This document shows positions 9,531 through 17,670 of a stretch of 64,000 nucleotides of DNA, piece after piece (position 1 is the first letter of the stretch; every line of letters begins with the position of its first letter). The DNA lies in NCBI RefSeq assembly GCF_000244755.1, contig NZ_AHOO02000005.1:682001-746000 (forward strand), read 5' to 3'. This DNA is from Leptospira licerasiae serovar Varillal str. VAR 010 (GTDB taxonomy: Bacteria > Spirochaetota > Leptospiria > Leptospirales > Leptospiraceae). The position numbers and the translations under genes were made by a program. The notes beneath the pieces were generated by a model, which saw only the letters and a program-made list of their open reading frames with translations, made no database searches and was not told the origin of the DNA.

Positions 9531-10771
9531 TGGACTTATTACGTTTTATTACTGCGGGAAGTGTAGACGACGGAAAATCCACACTGATCGGTCGTCTTTT
9601 ATACGATAGCAAATCGGTATTCCAAGACCAGTTAGAAGCGATCGAGAAAACAGGCCAGGTAAACGGTCAGATCAATTTAGCTCTTCTTACGGACGGACTA
9701 AAAGCGGAGAGAGAGCAAGGGATTACGATCGATGTGGCCTATAAATACTTCTCCACTCCGAAAAGAAAATTCATCATTGCTGATGCTCCGGGACATATCC
9801 AGTACACTCGAAATATGGTGACAGGCGCTTCCAATTCAGAGCTTGCGATCATTTTGATCGATTCTCGTAAGGGAGTGATCGAACAAACTTACAGACATTC
9901 ATATATCGCTTCTCTATTAAAAATCCCTCATGTAGTGATCTGCGTCAACAAGATGGACTTGGTGGATTTTTCCAAAGAACGTTTCGAAGAGATCGTGGAA
10001 GATTATAAAAACTTTGCCTCCGATCTGGATTTTAAAGGGTTGGAGTTCATACCGATTTCCGCTCTGAATGGAGATAACGTCGTAGATCCTTCTCCCAATA
10101 TGACTTGGTGGAAAGGTAAAACTCTTTTAGGTTATTTAGAAGACCTAGAGATCGAAGTGGATGAGACAAAACACGAACCTAGATTTCCGGTTCAGTATGT
10201 GATCCGTCCTCAAACGGAAGACCATCACGATTACAGAGGGTATGCCGGTCAGGTCAGAAGCGGCGTTTTCAAAAAAGGAGACGATATAGTTGTTCTTCCA
10301 AGCGGATTACGTTCTAAGATCAAATCCATTCATACTTACGAAAGCGAAATAGAAGAAACTTTCGCTCCAATGTCTGTTACTATTCTTCTGGAAGATGAAA
10401 TAGATATTAGTCGCGGCGATATGATCGTAACCGATAAACACCAGCCTACTGTCTCACAGGATCTGGAGGCCGAAGTTTGTTGGATGGACGCTAAGTCTTT
10501 GGTGCCGGGAAATAAATATCTTTTAAGACAGACCACAGGTTCCGTGAAATCCGCAGTTAAGGAAATTTCCTTTAAGATAGATATCCAAACACATGAAAAA
10601 TTGGAGTCTTCCCAATTAGCTCTGAACGAGATCGGAAGGATCAAGATCAGGACAGCAAAACCTATCGCGTTCGATAGTTATTCCGAAAATCGCGGAACAG
10701 GAAGTTTCGTTTTAGTGGATGAAGGTACCAATAATACTGTGGGTGCCGGAATGATCGTAGGAGCCTATTGA
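9530..10771 (+). CDS. cysN: Sulfate adenylyltransferase subunit 1 (GTPase)
   Basis: GTPase subunit of ATP sulfurylase, EF-Tu-like, 413 residues. P-loop GSVDDGKST is at about 8-16, switch II DAPGHIQYTRN near 84, and NKMD near 140. Domains 2 and 3 follow from about 215, including FPVQYVIRP and GYAGQVRSG. There is no C-terminal APS kinase (CysC) fusion. This agrees with the APS-type reductase encoded by cysH and suggests that PAPS is not the intermediate. The start overlaps the cysD stop by one base. Confidence 0.95.
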   Translation: MDLLRFITAGSVDDGKSTLIGRLLYDSKSVFQDQLEAIEKTGQVNGQINLALLTDGLKAEREQGITIDVAYKYFSTPKRKFIIADAPGHIQYTRNMVTGASNSELAIILIDSRKGVIEQTYRHSYIASLLKIPHVVICVNKMDLVDFSKERFEEIVEDYKNFASDLDFKGLEFIPISALNGDNVVDPSPNMTWWKGKTLLGYLEDLEIEVDETKHEPRFPVQYVIRPQTEDHHDYRGYAGQVRSGVFKKGDDIVVLPSGLRSKIKSIHTYESEIEETFAPMSVTILLEDEIDISRGDMIVTDKHQPTVSQDLEAEVCWMDAKSLVPGNKYLLRQTTGSVKSAVKEISFKIDIQTHEKLESSQLALNEIGRIKIRTAKPIAFDSYSENRGTGSFVLVDEGTNNTVGAGMIVGAY

Positions 10772-10777
10772 TCTAAT

Positions 10778-11557
10778 TTGATGAATACCGAAGTGGGAAA
10801 AGTATATTTAGTGGGAGCAGGTCCCGGAAATCCGGAACTTATGACCTTAAAAGCCCTGAGAATATTAGAAAAAGCAGAAGTAATTCTGTACGACGCTTTA
10901 TTAGATTCTTCCTTTTTGGAATTTTTTCCTTCTACTTCGATTGTTCATTATGTGGGTAAGAGAGCGGGCCAACATTCCGCAACCCAAGAAGAGATCCAAG
11001 ATCTGATTGTTAGATATTCTCTCCAAGGTAAGACCGTCGTACGTTTGAAAGGAGGGGATCCTTTCGTATTCGGCAGAGGTGGAGAAGAATTACTAACTTT
11101 AAGAAAACATAAAATTCCATATGAGATAGTTCCGGGAGTAAGCGCTTTGAGTGCAGGATCTTCCGGTGCGGGTTTTCCTTTAACTCATAGAGGATTATCC
11201 AGACAGGTTCTGATCATGGATGGTCATACCGTTCTGCAAGAAGACACTGATTGGAGATGGTTTGCAGAGTTCAAGGGAACAATCGCTCTTTTTATGGGGA
11301 CTTCATCCATCGTACAGATCTCTAAAAATTTGATCGATAACGGAGCTTCTTCTCTTGTTCCGGTGGCTCTTGTGGAAAACGCGAGTTTAAAAAATCAAAA
11401 GACAACCGTAACAAGTTTGGGTAGAATTATCGAAGAAGGTTTATCCAAACAAAGTTCCGGACCCGGAATTATATATATAGGTCCGGTCGTTCATCTGATC
11501 GGGGAAAATCCTGAATTAGATTTTCAAGGATTTGCTTCCCAAGGAGAAGAAGTATGA
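10778..11557 (+). CDS. cobA: Uroporphyrinogen-III C-methyltransferase (sulfur operon copy)
   Basis: SAM-dependent methyltransferase, 259 residues, that converts uroporphyrinogen III to precorrin-2, the first step of sirohaem synthesis. Conserved features are VGAGPGNPELMTLKALR near the N-terminus, RLKGGDPFVFGRGGEE near 90 and the GVSALSAGSSGAGFPLTHR segment. It is a stand-alone SUMT with no CysG fusion. The next gene supplies the dehydrogenase and overlaps by 4 nt. Placement between cysN and the sulfite reductase gene indicates dedication to sirohaem for CysI. A second SUMT lies at 59620-60390. Confidence 0.92.
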   Translation: MMNTEVGKVYLVGAGPGNPELMTLKALRILEKAEVILYDALLDSSFLEFFPSTSIVHYVGKRAGQHSATQEEIQDLIVRYSLQGKTVVRLKGGDPFVFGRGGEELLTLRKHKIPYEIVPGVSALSAGSSGAGFPLTHRGLSRQVLIMDGHTVLQEDTDWRWFAEFKGTIALFMGTSSIVQISKNLIDNGASSLVPVALVENASLKNQKTTVTSLGRIIEEGLSKQSSGPGIIYIGPVVHLIGENPELDFQGFASQGEEV

Positions 11558-12150
11558 ACAAACTTCTTCCTGTTTTTATAAAATTAGAAAATAAAAAGGT
11601 GCTAGTAGTAGGCGGAGGAAATGTCGCTCTCGAAAAATTGCAGCATCTAAAAGATACTGGCTGCACGCTTACGGTCATCTCTAAAGAATTCAAATCGGAA
11701 ACCGTTCGTCTGCTTTCATCCATTAAAGATGCGAAGATAGAAACAAGAGAAGTCCAGCTTTCCGACCTAGACGGTTTCGATCTGGTATATTCTGCAACCA
11801 ACGATCGACAGACCAATCGTGACTTGGTGGAATACGCCAAACAAAAAAAGATTTGGATCAATTGTGCGGACGATCCTTCTCTTTGTGATTTTTATTCTTC
11901 TGCATATTTCGACAGGGGGCCGATCCGTGTGGCGGTCTCCACCCAAGGAGGGTTCGCGGGACTTGCCGGAACCATCCGTACTATTCTTGAAGAGATCCTT
12001 CCTAAGGACCATGACCAAGAATTGGAAAACTTATTAGAAATCCGTAATTTGAGCAAACGTAAATTAGGTGATCCGGAAGAAAGGAAAGCCGCTCTCAAGT
12101 TTTTGTTGAGCGAGTTTAAACAAAAATACTTATCAACGGATACGAAATAA
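11554..12150 (+). CDS. Precorrin-2 dehydrogenase / sirohydrochlorin ferrochelatase-like
   Basis: A 198-residue protein matching the N-terminal domain of CysG and the Met8/SirC family. The NAD-binding motif VLVVGGGNVALEKLQHL is at about 15-32, and the fold continues with LVYSATNDRQTNRDLV and SAYFDRGPIRVAVSTQGG. It oxidises precorrin-2 to sirohydrochlorin and may also insert iron; proteins of this short type differ in whether they chelate. It overlaps cobA by 4 nt. It is the only such gene in the window, so it could serve both the sulfite and nitrite reductase pathways. Confidence 0.88.
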   Translation: MNKLLPVFIKLENKKVLVVGGGNVALEKLQHLKDTGCTLTVISKEFKSETVRLLSSIKDAKIETREVQLSDLDGFDLVYSATNDRQTNRDLVEYAKQKKIWINCADDPSLCDFYSSAYFDRGPIRVAVSTQGGFAGLAGTIRTILEEILPKDHDQELENLLEIRNLSKRKLGDPEERKAALKFLLSEFKQKYLSTDTK

Positions 12151-12183
12151 TAGGAAGCTAATCCAAAAGGACGAATACGATCG

Positions 12184-13869
12184 ATGTCAGAGCAAAAAGA
12201 ACTTAGCGAAGTCGAGCATATAAAAACCGCCTCTAAGGGACTAAGAGGAAAGATCGGAACTGCTATCGAAACAGGTGCAGAAGGATTCGAGGAAGATGAC
12301 AAACAGTTGATCAAATTCCATGGAATGTACCAGCAAAAGGACAGGGACCGTAGAAAGGACGAGGCCGGAGAATTTATCGAAAACCCGACCTCCTTTATGA
12401 TCCGTGGAAGGATCCCTGGAGGAAGGCTTACTTCTGAACAATACATGGTTTGGGATGATCTGGCCGATAAATTCGGCGGTGGTGCTTTACGTTTAACTAC
12501 TAGGCAGTCCATCCAAATGCACACGATCCTTTTAAAGGATCTGAAACCGATCATGCAAGCGGTGCATAAGGTAAATCTTTCCACTATGGGAGCGTGTGGT
12601 GACGTTGTGCGTAATGTGACTCAGGCTTTGAATCCTTGGGGAAACAAAGAACTAACCCAGTTGGATCCGATCGCTCAATTATTATCCGATCATTTTAAAT
12701 ATAAAAGTAATGCATACGCCGAACTATGGTTAGGCGAGAGCCAACTTAATAAAGAGGATGAGCCTGATCCGATCTATGGGACCACTTATCTTCCTAGGAA
12801 GTTCAAGATCGCCGTTACTCTTGCGGGAAATAATTCGGTCGATATTTATACGAACGATATGGGATTCGCAGCGACTTTAGACGAAAACGGTAAAATAGAC
12901 GGTTATTTCGCTTTTGCAGGTGGTGGACTCGGCATGACTCACAATAAGGCTGAGACTTATCCTAGAGCGGCAGACTTGCTCGGTTGGATCCCTGAAAAAG
13001 ACCTGATCCCAGTTGCAGAAGGTATAGTGACTTCTCATAGAGATTTTGGAGATCGTACCAACCGTAAACATGCTCGTCTAAAATACGTTTTAGCGGAGAA
13101 GGGTGTGGAATGGTTCCGTTCCGAAGTGGAGCGCAGATCCGGTGCAAAATTCGATATTGCTCGTAAACTTCCAAAATGGGAAACTCCGAATTATTTAGGA
13201 TGGACTGAAAGAGCGGACGGAACTCTTGCATTAGGATTCCATACACTTTCCGGAAGGATCAAGGACTTTCCTGAAAAACCGTTAAAGACGGCTTTAAAAG
13301 ATATCATTTCCACTTTCAAATTGAATGTCCAGGTAACTGCGGATCAAGATTTGGTCTTAATGGGGATCAAAAAAGAGGATAAGGAAAAGTTAGAATCTAA
13401 ATTAAAAGAATATAATATTAGTCCGGCCTCTCCTAAACCTTTATATGACCGCGCGCTTGCATGTCCTGCACTTCCTACTTGTGGTTTGGCGTTGACCGAA
13501 TCCGAAAGGACTTTTCCTCAACTATTGGAATCTATCCAAAAAGTGATCGATAAATTGGATCTGAACGACAGAGCTCCTATCGTGAGAATGACCGGATGTC
13601 CAAACGGTTGTGCTAGACCTTATTCAGCAGAAGTGGGTATCGTAGGGCAACAAGCCGGAGGGAAATATTCCTTATTCTTCGGTGGAAATCCGGAAGGAAC
13701 GAAAGTAGGAGACTATGTAGCTAAGAAGGTCCCATTCGCGGAGATTCCTGTCCAACTAGAGAAGGCATTCGAAGTTTGGAAAAAAGAAGGAAACCCGAAC
13801 GAAAGATTCGGAGACTTTGCCGCTCGATATTCCTTGGATAAGTTTAGGGAATTATTGGGGTCGATGTAA
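12184..13869 (+). CDS. cysI: Sulfite reductase haemoprotein (CysI-like)
   Basis: Sirohaem and [4Fe-4S] enzyme that reduces sulfite to sulfide, 561 residues (close to the E. coli CysI length). The duplicated ferredoxin-like/NiSiR fold is seen: RLTTRQSIQMHTILLKDLK near 105, then the cluster and sirohaem ligands CPALPTC (CX5C, near 425) and CPNGC (CX3C, near 470). No flavoprotein CysJ gene is present, so electrons must come from a separate reductase or ferredoxin. A nitrite reductase role is possible by fold, but the operon context favours sulfite. A strong terminator follows. Confidence 0.92.
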   Translation: MSEQKELSEVEHIKTASKGLRGKIGTAIETGAEGFEEDDKQLIKFHGMYQQKDRDRRKDEAGEFIENPTSFMIRGRIPGGRLTSEQYMVWDDLADKFGGGALRLTTRQSIQMHTILLKDLKPIMQAVHKVNLSTMGACGDVVRNVTQALNPWGNKELTQLDPIAQLLSDHFKYKSNAYAELWLGESQLNKEDEPDPIYGTTYLPRKFKIAVTLAGNNSVDIYTNDMGFAATLDENGKIDGYFAFAGGGLGMTHNKAETYPRAADLLGWIPEKDLIPVAEGIVTSHRDFGDRTNRKHARLKYVLAEKGVEWFRSEVERRSGAKFDIARKLPKWETPNYLGWTERADGTLALGFHTLSGRIKDFPEKPLKTALKDIISTFKLNVQVTADQDLVLMGIKKEDKEKLESKLKEYNISPASPKPLYDRALACPALPTCGLALTESERTFPQLLESIQKVIDKLDLNDRAPIVRMTGCPNGCARPYSAEVGIVGQQAGGKYSLFFGGNPEGTKVGDYVAKKVPFAEIPVQLEKAFEVWKKEGNPNERFGDFAARYSLDKFRELLGSM

Positions 13870-13883
13870 ATCGGATCTACCTA

Positions 13884-13913
13884 AAAAAAGCGCTCCAATC
13901 GGGGCGCTTTTTT
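13884..13913. terminator. Bidirectional rho-independent terminator
   Basis: A GCGCTCC / GGGGCGC stem with an AATC loop is flanked by A6 on one side and T6 on the other, so it works in both directions. It closes the sulfur operon and the convergent gene ending at 13916. Confidence 0.9.
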
Positions 13914-13915
13914 GT

Positions 13916-15016
13916 TTAAAAAAACATTTCTAAAGTTTCAAACTTCCACTTCCAGATTTTTTGAGTGGAAAATCCCGCAAGTAAAACTCCCGATCCGTAT
14001 TGTAAAGCGGAAGTAATCGATCCCAATTTATCCGAAGTATTATCCATCAAAGAAAGACTAATGTCGCCTTCTTCATTCATGGAAAGTATATAGGCTAATT
14101 TTCCTTCTAACGGGCGAAAGAAAAACGGAAGTGCAGCGATCGTCTTTTTCAAGATCGGAAAGTTTTGTATCCTATCGATTGCCACATGTCTGGGAGAAGA
14201 TAAAGCGATCCAAAAATTTCTCTGAGAGTCCGAGGTGATCAATGCAGGGCTTCCAGGAAGATGTGTGATCATAAACTGGTCCTTACCCGCATTCTTCCCT
14301 TTTAACCAAAAACGAGAAATACGATGTCTGTATTTTTCTCCGAAAACCAAAAAATCTTCGGAAGAAGATAAACTGATCCCGGTTGGATGATATAGATCTT
14401 CTAGAACTGTTTTTACTTCTTGGGTCCTTGGATTGTAAGAAAGAATTCTACCGTTAGGTTTGGATTCCAATTCTTCCAAATATGAATCTTCGTAAGAGAA
14501 TTTTTTGCTAACTTCCGTAAAGTAAACGGTTCCGTCGGATGCGATATCCAAACCGAAAAGATTGGTTAATGGATTTCCGTCTGAATCTTCTCGGAGTAAT
14601 ACGTTCTCATTTCCTTTTGGATCGTAAAATGTAAGTCCTAGTCCAGACACGCAAGCTACTAGATTTTCTTTTCCGTCGAATGCAAGTCCTAAGGCTCTTC
14701 CCGAAGTTTTTGCAAATAACTCGGTTTGTCCGTCCGTTTTGATCTTATAAATATTTCCATCGGATGATCCAGTATAAACGGCTCCTCTGGAATCGACCGC
14801 AAGGCCGAAAGGTTTTTCTATAGGGGACTTTTCGTTTACTGGATTAGAGATAAATAATATATCTCTTTCTTCTTGGCGGATAATATCGTCAGGTTCGTAA
14901 TCCGTCGGGTCCGTTTTGGTCCAACCGAATAGAATGAAGATCCCGAAGATCAGGAATAAAAAAGTAATAGGGATAAATATCCTAACTGCAGGATTGGAAA
15001 GTGATCGTTGGAGCAT
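13916..15016 (-). CDS. Strictosidine-synthase-like beta-propeller protein
   Basis: A 366-residue membrane-anchored protein with one N-terminal transmembrane segment (about 12-32) and a six-bladed propeller facing the periplasm. The best match is the strictosidine synthase / SMP-30 group: EKPFGLAVDSRGAVYTGS, KPNGRILSYNPRTQEV, then LYHPTGISLSSSEDFLVFGE and GSPALITSDSQRNFWIAL. These are the hallmarks of the APMAP-like proteins, several of which have lactonase or arylesterase activity. It overlaps the upstream M23 peptidase gene by one base, so the two are probably cotranscribed. Substrate unknown. Confidence 0.75.
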   Translation of the reverse strand: MLQRSLSNPAVRIFIPITFLFLIFGIFILFGWTKTDPTDYEPDDIIRQEERDILFISNPVNEKSPIEKPFGLAVDSRGAVYTGSSDGNIYKIKTDGQTELFAKTSGRALGLAFDGKENLVACVSGLGLTFYDPKGNENVLLREDSDGNPLTNLFGLDIASDGTVYFTEVSKKFSYEDSYLEELESKPNGRILSYNPRTQEVKTVLEDLYHPTGISLSSSEDFLVFGEKYRHRISRFWLKGKNAGKDQFMITHLPGSPALITSDSQRNFWIALSSPRHVAIDRIQNFPILKKTIAALPFFFRPLEGKLAYILSMNEEGDISLSLMDNTSDKLGSITSALQYGSGVLLAGFSTQKIWKWKFETLEMFF

Positions 15017-15927
15017 CAGACATGACCCTTAAATATGGGCCTTTGTCTCAAACTATTTCTCAATACTTCAAAATGTAAATGAAATCCGGTGGCTCTTCCG
15101 CTCATTCCGACTTCTCCGATCAATTGGCCTTTTTTAACTTTAGCACCCGCAACAACTAACAATTTACTTAAATGTCCATATTTGGTTTCGTACCCCGATC
15201 CATGTTTTAAGACGATTAGACTTCCGTAACCTCCTCTTGTCCCAGAAAAGGAAACTTCTCCGTCTGCGGACGCGTAAACCGGTGTTCCCTCTTCCGCCGC
15301 AAGATCGATACCTCCGTGAAAGGTATCCTTTTTTGTGAACGGGTCCTTTCTTCTTCCGAACTTAGAACTCAGTCTTCCTTCTTCCGCTAGCGGATCGGAG
15401 AATGCTAATCCATAAAAAAAGTTTTTCTCTTCTTTAGGTAATCCTCTTCCTGGAACGAACCAGGATTTTCTGAGGTCATCATAGTATAAGAACTTGGGAG
15501 AGATCCGAAAACGGGCTGCGACTTTTTTGCGGGAAAGTTCGTCGGGAGAATGTTCTTCCGAGTCATAAACTCCTCTCATATTCGGGATCAAAAGTTCCAT
15601 CCCAGGATATATGTCTTGCGGAGAGGCTAATTCGTTTACCGAGGAAAGTGTGTCCAAGTCCATTCCGGTCCTGGCCATAATCTTAAAAAAAGTGTCTTTG
15701 GGTCCTACTTTGTAGACAAGGAATCTAAGATGGACCAGATCTTTTTGGTCCAAATTGGAAACTGAAATTTGAAGGTTATATTTTATCTCTTCTCTGACTC
15801 GGATGATCTTCGAGTCCGAATATTCTAAACTTTTTAAGGGAAGACGATCGTAAACCGCGTGGACCTCGGTTAGTGAGATTAGTATGAGTGCGGATAATAA
15901 ACTGAGATGTCTTTTTAAGGAAGGCAT
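15016..15927 (-). CDS. LysM / M23-family peptidoglycan endopeptidase
   Basis: A 303-residue secreted protein. A signal peptide covers about 1-24, a LysM-like segment (VGPKDTFFKIMARTG...YPGMELLIPN) lies at about 72-115, and a C-terminal LytM/M23 zinc peptidase domain covers about 180-300. Metal-binding motifs HGGIDLA (near 204) and HLHFE (near 281) are intact, so it should be catalytically active on peptide cross-links of peptidoglycan. It is the first gene of a two-gene unit with the propeller protein. Related proteins act in cell wall remodelling or division. Confidence 0.88.
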   Translation of the reverse strand: MPSLKRHLSLLSALILISLTEVHAVYDRLPLKSLEYSDSKIIRVREEIKYNLQISVSNLDQKDLVHLRFLVYKVGPKDTFFKIMARTGMDLDTLSSVNELASPQDIYPGMELLIPNMRGVYDSEEHSPDELSRKKVAARFRISPKFLYYDDLRKSWFVPGRGLPKEEKNFFYGLAFSDPLAEEGRLSSKFGRRKDPFTKKDTFHGGIDLAAEEGTPVYASADGEVSFSGTRGGYGSLIVLKHGSGYETKYGHLSKLLVVAGAKVKKGQLIGEVGMSGRATGFHLHFEVLRNSLRQRPIFKGHV

Positions 15928-16006
15928 ATCGTTTCTCTAGTCGGCAGATTATAAAAAAACAATGACGCAAAAAATCCCCCATAAATGATTGGAAGGGCCC
16001 TTTGGA

Positions 16007-16867
16007 ATGGATTTAGAAAAGGAAGATCAAAAACTCGCACCCGGCAGAGACGTTCTGCTTATGGGTCTGATCCAGGTTTTCGTACTGTTCATCGGTATGT
16101 ATTCCTATATGAGGATTACTCGATTCCAAGTAGAGAGCACTCTATCTTTAAAAGTTTCCAAACAAAATTTCACAAAAGCAAAAGAAGTGATAAATACGGT
16201 TCCTTCCGAAGTGGTTTGGAACGAACCTGCTTCCGCTGAAAAGGCTGTTAGAGAATATACCGAATTTGTAGTAACTAAGCGCCCCTGGTTATTGTCTTTG
16301 GACAGGATCATATGGGGATTATGCTTTTTGGTCCCCTCTTACTTTTTTATCCGAAAGATCGCAAGGATCGAAACTGCAGAGTTTACAGACTCCGCGAGCG
16401 GTAGGGATATACTTGCAGGAATTGCCACCGGATTTGCTACATTCTGTTTTGTGAATGTAGCTAGTAGCCTGATCTTTTTTATCATCGGTAAGCCCCAATC
16501 TAATTATCTAGAGATCATCCTAACCAAAAATCTTTTCCTAAATTGGAAATTGTTAGGATGGACCTTAGTCGCGATCGCATTCGGAGCCGGAATTTTTGAG
16601 GAATTTTTCTTCAGAGGATTTTTGCTGAAATACTTTGAGGAAAAAAACTTAGGCTCGATAGGGCTAATCATCACCTCCGTTATTTTTGGAGTCGTACATT
16701 TTAACGGAGGATCCTATGTGGCGCCGATCCTGCTTATATTTGTAGGGCTTTCATTCGGAATTTCTTATTTAAAAACCGGTAATATATGGGTGCCTGTGAC
16801 TGCGCATATCACTTATAACGCATCCATGCTTTTGGCCGGATTTCTCCTTGGGGATCGGATCTCTTAA
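16007..16867 (+). CDS. CPBP-family intramembrane metalloprotease
   Basis: An integral membrane protein of about 286 residues related to Rce1/CAAX proteases. Conserved motifs are EEFFFRG (EExxxR, near 197), GVVHFN (near 228) and HITYNAS (near 266), which are the catalytic Glu and His residues. The start is placed at the ATG at 16007, preceded by GGAAGG about 12 bases away; a TTG at 15989 is the alternative. An extracytoplasmic loop lies between the first two membrane helices. Bacterial members process or protect against peptides, but the target here is unknown. Its stop overlaps the start of the next gene (TAATG). Confidence 0.82.
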   Translation: MDLEKEDQKLAPGRDVLLMGLIQVFVLFIGMYSYMRITRFQVESTLSLKVSKQNFTKAKEVINTVPSEVVWNEPASAEKAVREYTEFVVTKRPWLLSLDRIIWGLCFLVPSYFFIRKIARIETAEFTDSASGRDILAGIATGFATFCFVNVASSLIFFIIGKPQSNYLEIILTKNLFLNWKLLGWTLVAIAFGAGIFEEFFFRGFLLKYFEEKNLGSIGLIITSVIFGVVHFNGGSYVAPILLIFVGLSFGISYLKTGNIWVPVTAHITYNASMLLAGFLLGDRIS

Positions 16868-17661
16868 TGAACATGCAAAAAAGTATTCAACATAAAATTT
16901 CAAAAATCATATTCGTATTTCTATTTCTGTCTTCTTTCTCTACTATTTACGCTGGAGAAGTATTCGAACTAGAAGGTGATCCCGGAGAGAACGATATCCG
17001 ACTTCTTTCCGCATTGAATCGATTGACTTATGATAGAGTATTATCCAACCAAAACACGAAAGGTTTTGCGTTTAGATATACTTCTAAATGGTATTCTCCC
17101 TTACAACTAGACGTATTCGTTTTGGGATTGGCAAAAAGAGATAGGATGAGCTTGATCCGAATCGAATCCTCTAAAAAAGGATCTGAAAGAGTTTTTAGGA
17201 ATTTTTTACAGGAAGAACTTACTAAAAAAGAGTTAACCGGCGGGTTAACGAATTATAGCGATGTTTCAGAAGACGCTAAATTCGAACCATATCGTAAAAA
17301 TTATTTTTGGAGCGAATCATTGGCGTTAGTCCAACCTGCCGCCTCCGTCTTTTATAATTCTTACAAATCCCCTGTTTATGGCGGTTCGGATAGAGTAAAA
17401 AGTATGTTCGGTTATATCGGTTTGGATCTTTTGCTTGCGGGCATTGGATACTATTACGCGACCACCACGATGGAAAAGAACAGTGCACTCGAGACATATT
17501 TTTTAAAACCTACTCCTTCCGGAAACGTTTTGGACTCTCCTGGAGCTCCAGTATTTATCGGTCTATTGATCCTTCCTAGATTGTATAGGATGATAGGCGG
17601 CTGGCAGGATACATATACTCATAATCGGATCATGGAGATTTCAGTTTCCAAATCATTTTAA
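16867..17661 (+). CDS. Uncharacterised exported/membrane protein
   Basis: I do not recognise the family. The 264-residue product has a signal peptide (about 1-30) and a second hydrophobic segment near 180-200 (MFGYIGLDLLLAGIGYYYA). The region between them is mixed alpha/beta with many charged residues. It overlaps the CPBP protease gene by one base and lies 9 bp before the ClC channel gene, so it belongs to a three-gene unit. It may be an envelope accessory of the protease or simply a genus-specific protein. Confidence 0.6.
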   Translation: MNMQKSIQHKISKIIFVFLFLSSFSTIYAGEVFELEGDPGENDIRLLSALNRLTYDRVLSNQNTKGFAFRYTSKWYSPLQLDVFVLGLAKRDRMSLIRIESSKKGSERVFRNFLQEELTKKELTGGLTNYSDVSEDAKFEPYRKNYFWSESLALVQPAASVFYNSYKSPVYGGSDRVKSMFGYIGLDLLLAGIGYYYATTTMEKNSALETYFLKPTPSGNVLDSPGAPVFIGLLILPRLYRMIGGWQDTYTHNRIMEISVSKSF

Positions 17662-17670
17662 GGATCTTTT

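Noticed and set aside
11892..12584. A 230-codon minus-strand open frame opposite the sirohaem dehydrogenase and cysI
   Set aside because: It is antisense to two well-supported genes, is Ser/Leu-rich like a shadow frame and matches no family.
16867..17661. Assigning the unknown protein as a chaperone of the CPBP protease or ClC channel
   Set aside because: Only gene order supports it; no motif or fold was recognised.
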